Below, piece by piece: positions 13,447-17,641 of a DNA stretch of 17,641 nt. The position numbers and the translations under genes are program-made. The notes beneath the pieces are model-generated. The model searched no databases. It worked only from the letters and a program-made list of their open reading frames with translations, and had not been told where the DNA came from. The stretch's first letter is position 1; the number at the start of each line of letters is the position of its first letter. The stretch spans positions 1-17,641 of the forward strand of contig JAWRIT010000043.1 of assembly GCA_040268355.1 (NCBI GenBank), read 5' to 3'. Source of the stretch: UBA1367 sp040268355 (GTDB taxonomy: Bacteria > Actinomycetota > Coriobacteriia > Coriobacteriales > Atopobiaceae).

Positions 13447-14205
13447 ATGATCTTGGAAATGAGCAACATCAGCAAGCGCTTCGACGGGCTTGAGGTGCTG
13501 AAGGACATCAGCTTTGGCGTCAGCAGCGGAGAGGTCGTGAGCATCATCGGGCCTTCCGGCTCGGGCAAGTCGACCCTGCTGCGCTGCGCGACCTTCCTGG
13601 AGACCATCGACGGTGGGGAGATCCGCTACATGGGCGAGCGGGCGGCCCATACCGACCAGACCGGACAGGTCGTCTATGTCCGCCCACAGGAGCTGCGACG
13701 CTTCCGCAGCTACTGCGGCCTGGTGTTCCAACAGTTCAACCTGTTTCCGCACTACAGCATCCTGCGAAACCTCACGGACGCCCCCGTGCACGTGCAGCAC
13801 CGCAGCCCCGAGGAGGCCGAGCAGACGGCCCTGGAGCTGCTGCAGAAGATGGGCATCGCCGACAAGGCGCAGGCGTATCCTCACCAGCTCTCCGGCGGGC
13901 AGCAGCAGCGCGTGGCCATCGCCCGGGCGCTGGCCATGCGGCCCGAGATCCTCTTCTTCGACGAGCCGACGTCCGCACTTGACCCCGAGCTGACCGGTGA
14001 GGTGCTGAAGGTCATCCGGCAGCTGGCGGAGGAGCGGATGACCATGGTGGTCGTGACCCACGAGATGCCCTTCGCAAAGGCGGTCAGCAACCGCGTGCTG
14101 TTCATGGACGGCGGCGTGATCGTCGAGCAGGGCTCCCCACAGGAGGTCTTCGACAACCCGCGCGAGGAGCGCACGCGGCAGTTCCTGCAGGTGTTCGAGC
14201 GCTAG
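13447..14205 (+). CDS. Amino-acid ABC transporter ATP-binding protein (GlnQ type)
   Basis: This cytoplasmic ATPase powers the importer. It has Walker A GPSGSGKST, Q-loop LVFQQFNLF, signature LSGGQQQR, Walker B ILFFDEPTSALD and H-loop VVTHEM. Between Walker A and the Q-loop is a slightly longer insert (GERAAHTDQTGQVVYVRPQE) than in many GlnQ proteins. ATG 13447 (MILEMSNISKRF) is preferred because GAGAGG lies upstream and homology starts there; ATG 13429 would add six residues but has no ribosome binding site. It follows the permease by 70 nt and precedes the racemase-like gene by 12 nt. Confidence 0.93.
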   Translation: MILEMSNISKRFDGLEVLKDISFGVSSGEVVSIIGPSGSGKSTLLRCATFLETIDGGEIRYMGERAAHTDQTGQVVYVRPQELRRFRSYCGLVFQQFNLFPHYSILRNLTDAPVHVQHRSPEEAEQTALELLQKMGIADKAQAYPHQLSGGQQQRVAIARALAMRPEILFFDEPTSALDPELTGEVLKVIRQLAEERMTMVVVTHEMPFAKAVSNRVLFMDGGVIVEQGSPQEVFDNPREERTRQFLQVFER

Positions 14206-14217
14206 GCGAGGGACGCG

Positions 14218-15156
14218 ATGGGCACGGTGCGCAACGAGCGACTGCGCTACGGCATCTTCGATCCGACCGGCAACGTCACCGCCTTGGTGGCGAGTGCCGT
14301 CGAGCCCGCGCGCCAGCCGGACGTGGCGGCCTCGATCATGGACCGGCACCCCGAGGTCGAACAGGTCGGCTTCCTCCGCCAGACGACGCCGGCCCCTGAC
14401 GCCTCCACGGGCGAGCCGGCCGCTCTGGAGCTGCGCATGGCGGGTGGGGAGTTCTGCGGCAACGCGACCATGAGCGCGGCCGCGTGGTGCCTGCTGCACG
14501 GTCTCGCGCCGAGCGCGACGGTCGTGGCGACCGGCGCCCCCATAGCGTCAGACGTTCCCGCGCAGCAGACGGTCCTCCTGCGCGTCTCGGGCGCGAGCGC
14601 CCCGGTTGAGGTGCGCCTGAGGCAGGTGGGCGATGACGCCTTCGACGCCTGCGTGCGCATGCCCGCCGCACTCGGCATCGACGCGCCCATCCTGTCGTTC
14701 GACGGCACCAGCGAGCGCTGCCCGGTCGTGCGCATGGAGGGCATCTCCCACGCCATCATCGAGCCCACCTCGTCCTTCTTCGCCCTGAGGGACCAGCCGC
14801 GACGTGCCGAGCGGGCGGTGCGGGCGTGGTGCGCCGAGCGTGCGGCTGAGGGCCTCGGGCTGATGTTCGTGGAACCGGCGCCTGAGCCTGACGCTGATAA
14901 CAGGGCAGGGGAGTCGTCGGTCGGTCTGACGCCGCTCGTCTTCGTCCCTGCGGGTGATACCATCTTCTGGGAGCATTCCTGCGCAAGCGGAAGCGCCGCG
15001 GTGGGGATGCTGCAGGCCGCGCGAAGCGGTGCGCGCACGGCGCTGTCTCTGCGCGAGCCAGGCGGCATCCTGCGTGTCAGGAGCGATCCTCAGCTTGGGG
15101 AGACGTGGCTCTGCGGAAGCACGCGCCTGGTGGCCGAGAGGGAGGTCCTCGTATGA
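14218..15156 (+). CDS. DapF-fold amino-acid racemase/epimerase-like protein
   Basis: This 312-residue protein has the two-cysteine signature of the cofactor-independent DapF-fold racemases. The first Cys is in MAGGEFCGNATMSAAAW (Cys80) and the second in WEHSCASGSAAVGML (Cys255); in this fold the pair acts as the two acid/base catalysts. It differs from true DAP epimerase (motifs around MCGNG and ACGTG), so a different amino acid is likely. Histidine racemases such as staphylococcal CntK are one known branch. It starts 12 nt after the ABC ATPase gene with GAGGG upstream, and its stop overlaps the Nudix start, so its substrate may be what the transporter imports. The PhzF isomerase family is a related alternative. 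Substrate uncertain. Confidence 0.75.
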   Translation: MGTVRNERLRYGIFDPTGNVTALVASAVEPARQPDVAASIMDRHPEVEQVGFLRQTTPAPDASTGEPAALELRMAGGEFCGNATMSAAAWCLLHGLAPSATVVATGAPIASDVPAQQTVLLRVSGASAPVEVRLRQVGDDAFDACVRMPAALGIDAPILSFDGTSERCPVVRMEGISHAIIEPTSSFFALRDQPRRAERAVRAWCAERAAEGLGLMFVEPAPEPDADNRAGESSVGLTPLVFVPAGDTIFWEHSCASGSAAVGMLQAARSGARTALSLREPGGILRVRSDPQLGETWLCGSTRLVAEREVLV

Positions 15157-15758
15157 GTCTTGAGCTGCTGCCGCCCACCACAGACGATCCGCGCCTCGCG
15201 CGCGTCCGGGCGCTTCTGGCAGACGACCCCTCCTTGAAGGAGCGTGTGGAGCGTCGGGAGAGCCGATGGAGTTGTTCGCTCTTCGACGCCGAGCTGTGGA
15301 CGGTCACCCAGCCTGACGGCCAGGAGGGGGAGCGCGACATCGTCCTGCATAACGGTGGCGCGGGCGTGTGCGTGGTGCGCGAGGGAGCGATGTGTCTGGT
15401 GCGCCAGTACCGCGTGGCACTCGGGCGCATGACGCTGGAGATTCCGGCGGGCAAGCTCGACGGTGGCGAGGATCCAGCCGTCTGTGCCGCGCGCGAGCTG
15501 CTGGAGGAGACGGGGCTGGTCGCCGAGCGCCTGGTGCCCATTGCTGTGAGCAGCAGCGCCCCTGGGTTCACCAACGAAAAGACGCGCGTCTTCTATGCCG
15601 AGGGCGTCTCCCAGCATCCGGCACATCCTGATCCCGACGAGTTCGTCGACGTCGTCTGGGTCGCCCTCGACGAGGTGCTCGCAGCCGTGAGGGCTGGCCT
15701 CATCGAGGATGCCAAGACGGTCATCTCGGCGCTGTTCGCCACTTCGCTGGCATGCTAG
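15153..15758 (+). CDS. Nudix hydrolase (ADP-ribose pyrophosphatase-like)
   Basis: This 201-residue protein contains a complete Nudix box starting at GKLDGGEDPAVCAARE and continuing LLEETGL (residues about 100-122), with the REXXEE metal-binding core RELLEE. Upstream VCLVRQYR-like strands (MCLVRQYRVALGRMTLEIPAG) resemble ADP-ribose/NDP-sugar pyrophosphatases. An N-terminal extension of about 60 residues precedes the domain. The frame is open from 15105, but ATG 15153 is chosen because GAGGGAGGT is 7 nt upstream and it overlaps the previous stop as ATGA. Last gene of the ABC operon. Substrate not certain. Confidence 0.9.
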   Translation: MSLELLPPTTDDPRLARVRALLADDPSLKERVERRESRWSCSLFDAELWTVTQPDGQEGERDIVLHNGGAGVCVVREGAMCLVRQYRVALGRMTLEIPAGKLDGGEDPAVCAARELLEETGLVAERLVPIAVSSSAPGFTNEKTRVFYAEGVSQHPAHPDPDEFVDVVWVALDEVLAAVRAGLIEDAKTVISALFATSLAC

Positions 15759-15778
15759 AATGACGGACATTGCCAAGC

Positions 15779-15855
15779 GCGCCATTAGCTCAGTTGGATA
15801 GAGCAGGGGACTTCTAATCCCAAGGTCAGCGGTTCGAATCCGTTATGGCGCACCA
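15779..15855 (+). tRNA. tRNA-Arg (anticodon TCT)
   Basis: Acceptor GCGCCAT (15779-15785) pairs with ATGGCGC (15845-15851), with discriminator A and encoded CCA (15853-15855). The D-arm and T-arm (GCGGTTCGAATCCGT) are intact, and the anticodon TCT lies at 15813-15815. TAGAAT about 20 nt upstream could be a -10, with no clear -35. Confidence 0.97.
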
Positions 15856-15866
15856 AAGGAGAACCG

Positions 15867-15890
15867 GGCCGGGGCTTGTTCCCCGGCCTT
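15867..15890 (+). terminator. Probable terminator of tRNA-Arg
   Basis: A perfect 8-bp GC stem (15867-15874 with 15881-15888) has a 6-nt loop and lies 12 nt after the tRNA. Only TT follows, so termination may be partial and allow readthrough into the nuclease gene. Confidence 0.55.
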
Positions 15891-15928
15891 CTGGTATGGA
15901 TGGGCGCATGGCCGGAGGGAGTGGGCCG

Positions 15929-17014
15929 GTGGGCGGCACAAGCGTGAGACGACGGGTGACGGCCGTCATCCTTGTCCTGTTCATGCTGCTCGCTGGCTAT
16001 GGCACGGGATGGGTGGCCGGGAACCTCTCCGCAGCGGGCGATCCTGTCGGCGCGGCTGCCCCGTCCCAAGAGACCGTCCAGATCGCTCCCTCTGTGTGGG
16101 ACGCCGAGGCGGATCCCAACTACTATCGGGTGCTGGGTCCCGCCGTCGTCGGTGAGGAGCCTGCTGCCGGCACGGTCGCCTATGGCGAGCTCGACGCGCT
16201 CGGACGGGCGACGAGGGCCGTCGCCCTCGTGACGTACGACTCCATGGCGGCGGGCCTCGCGCGGCAGCGCGGCGACCTGTCATCGGTGGAGCCCTCCGGC
16301 TGGGGCCACAACGAGCAGGTCGCCATCGCCCTGCCCAATGGCCGCATCTACCATGGCTATCTCTACAATCGATCGCACCTGGTGGCAAAGTCGCTGGGCG
16401 GGGACGACGAGCCGCACAACCTCATCACCGGCACGCGCACCCAGAACGTCGGGGCGAACGTGGACGGTGCGCCGGGAGGCATGGCCGCCGCAGAGGTCGC
16501 GGCCCGAACGTGGCTCGACGCGCATCGCGACGGCACGATCTACTACGCCGTCACACCCCTCTACGAAGGGGGCGAGCTGGTGGCCAGAAGCGTCATCGTG
16601 GACATCCGGACAAGCGACGGGTCGATCGACCAACGGCTCGAGGTGTTCAACACGGTGCTGGGCTTTGACATCGACTACGCGACCGGCGCCTTCGAGGTGA
16701 CGGAAGACGCGCAGGTGCTGGCCGAGCGTATGGGGGCGCAGCGCCAGGAGGCAGATGGCGACGAGCTTGCGGACGCAGGCGGGGAGTCGTCTGCGGGAGA
16801 GCCGGCGGCAACGGGGGAGACGGGCACGGACGACTCCCCGGAGGCGACTGATGCCGAAGACGCCGAGCGGCTGGTGGTTGTCACGGGCTCGGGCAAGGCC
16901 TACCACCACGACGAGAGCTGCCGAGGGCTTGCCAACAGCCGCACGAGGGAATGGGTGAGCGTGTCCGAGGCCGAGCGCATGGGCCGCCATCCCTGCGCCA
17001 TCTGTGGCGGTTGA
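15929..17014 (+). CDS. Membrane-anchored DNA/RNA non-specific endonuclease
   Basis: The N-terminus has a basic stretch (RRR) and one hydrophobic segment (VTAVILVLFMLLAGYG), giving a signal anchor, so the enzyme should act outside the membrane. The nuclease core shows NGRIYHGYLYNRSHLVAKSLGG, where NRSH replaces the DRGH of the beta-beta-alpha metal family, and HNLITGTRTQNVG supplies the metal-binding Asn region. This resembles EndA/DNA-entry nucleases. An acidic, low-complexity linker follows. The last 45 residues (AYHHDESCRGL...HPCAICGG) form a Cys/His metal-binding motif found at the ends of several secreted nucleases. The start is uncertain: GTG 15929 has GGAGGG 9 nt upstream; ATG 15896 or 15908 would give a longer tail inside the cell. 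Possible roles are DNA uptake or nutrient scavenging. Confidence 0.85.
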   Translation: MGGTSVRRRVTAVILVLFMLLAGYGTGWVAGNLSAAGDPVGAAAPSQETVQIAPSVWDAEADPNYYRVLGPAVVGEEPAAGTVAYGELDALGRATRAVALVTYDSMAAGLARQRGDLSSVEPSGWGHNEQVAIALPNGRIYHGYLYNRSHLVAKSLGGDDEPHNLITGTRTQNVGANVDGAPGGMAAAEVAARTWLDAHRDGTIYYAVTPLYEGGELVARSVIVDIRTSDGSIDQRLEVFNTVLGFDIDYATGAFEVTEDAQVLAERMGAQRQEADGDELADAGGESSAGEPAATGETGTDDSPEATDAEDAERLVVVTGSGKAYHHDESCRGLANSRTREWVSVSEAERMGRHPCAICGG

Positions 17015-17105
17015 GACGACGCCTTCCAGAAGACCAGTTGCCGATTCGGACACACTGCCTCGTGCCTGGCCGGCGCGCATCACGTATCCTTTGAGGTGCA
17101 GAGGC

Positions 17106-17579
17106 ATGACCGATGCACGAGGGGAGCGTGATCTTGTGGGGAGAAAGCTCGGATGGCACTGCGGTCGCTGCGGACATGGTGAGGTCTTCCACCTCGGCTA
17201 TGGCGCCAATGCGCTCAATCCGCCCGAATTCGTGGCAGCTGCGATGCACGGTGAGCATGGGACCCTGCTCAAGACCCTGATGGGCGGCAACGCCCCTGTG
17301 CACGTTGACGTTCGGATGCGGGGCGCGCACTTCCGGTGTCCGTACTGCCAGCACATCTACAGCGGGCAGGTCGCATACCTTGAGGACGATTCGGGAGCGA
17401 TCTTCCGGCACACCATTGCGCCCGAGCGGTGCCCGCACTGCAACACGGTCGTGGACAACGAGGCGTCAGGCGTTCGCGTGCGTTCCAAGCACATCCAGCG
17501 CCATGTCGACCAGATCTGGTCTGACGGATGCCCGAGCTGCGGCGCCGAAGTCGAACGGATGGACGTGCCCTGGGAGTAG
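17106..17579 (+). CDS. Unknown protein with four CxxC zinc-ribbon pairs
   Basis: This 157-residue protein has CxxC pairs at about residues 19/22, 78/81, 109/112 and 142/145, enough for two zinc sites. The sequence begins LGWHCGRCGHGEVFHLGYGAN, followed by a helix-rich stretch, then FRCPYCQHIYSG, ERCPHCNTVV and GCPSCGAE. I do not recognise a named family. The frame is open from 17004, but ATG 17106 is chosen because GAGGT lies 8 nt upstream and the earlier part overlaps the nuclease gene. It is 91 nt after the nuclease gene. Downstream, 17580-17641 has GTAGAGG before ATG 17629, possibly the first codons of another gene cut by the window end. Confidence 0.75.
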   Translation: MTDARGERDLVGRKLGWHCGRCGHGEVFHLGYGANALNPPEFVAAAMHGEHGTLLKTLMGGNAPVHVDVRMRGAHFRCPYCQHIYSGQVAYLEDDSGAIFRHTIAPERCPHCNTVVDNEASGVRVRSKHIQRHVDQIWSDGCPSCGAEVERMDVPWE

Positions 17580-17641
17580 CGAGCAGGCGGCACGAACGCG
17601 CCGGGGCGACACGGGGGTAGAGGTACCTATGTGTCGCTGCT

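Noticed and set aside
13336..14499. 387-codon minus-strand open frame opposite the ABC ATPase
   Set aside because: Antisense to an ATPase with all conserved motifs; its composition is typical of a shadow frame.

Overview
The window looks like a chromosomal segment of a high-GC, monoderm actinobacterium, most probably a member of the Coriobacteriia (Olsenella/Atopobium-like). This is inferred from the GC-rich codon use, Shine-Dalgarno-led genes with frequent 4-nt stop/start overlaps, a sortase-anchored Cna_B surface protein, CCA-encoding tRNA genes and the general style of the proteins. No marker gene proves the genus.

Layout. (1) 1-933 is the 3' end of a cell-wall-anchored adhesin built of Cna_B repeats, closed by a strong hairpin terminator (982-1021) that probably also serves the convergent thrH. 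(2) 1080-7756 is a divergent amino-acid gene cluster: thrC-thrB-thrH leftward and hom-lysC-asd rightward from a 105-nt divergent promoter region. Together these encode every step from aspartate to threonine, plus ThrH, a HAD enzyme that can act as a phosphoserine phosphatase or phosphoserine:homoserine phosphotransferase. (3) 7866-8267 is a small FMN-binding split-barrel protein. (4) 8486-8664 holds tRNA-His and tRNA-Lys with a promoter and a terminator.

(5) 8671-11700 is the accessory part of the window. It is bounded by an imperfect 22-nt direct repeat, the left copy of which lies in the tRNA-Lys terminator. It carries a leftward three-gene operon (RelE/HigB-like toxin, XRE/HigA-like antitoxin with a C-terminal tail, SecB-like chaperone), which matches a toxin-antitoxin-chaperone (TAC) system. 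It also carries a small gene interrupted by one in-frame amber codon, an AT-rich stretch dense in palindromes, and a rightward HicA/HicB toxin-antitoxin pair. The TAC operon has a near-consensus promoter overlapped by a palindrome and an unusually short predicted leader. This is the most interesting system in the window.

(6) 11861-15758 is a probable operon: amino-acid ABC importer (Tat/lipobox binding protein, permease, ATPase), a two-cysteine DapF-like amino-acid racemase/epimerase and a Nudix hydrolase. (7) tRNA-Arg (15779-15855) is followed by a membrane-anchored DNA/RNA non-specific endonuclease with a C-terminal metal-binding motif, and by a protein with four CxxC pairs. The last 60 bases contain at most the first codons of another gene.
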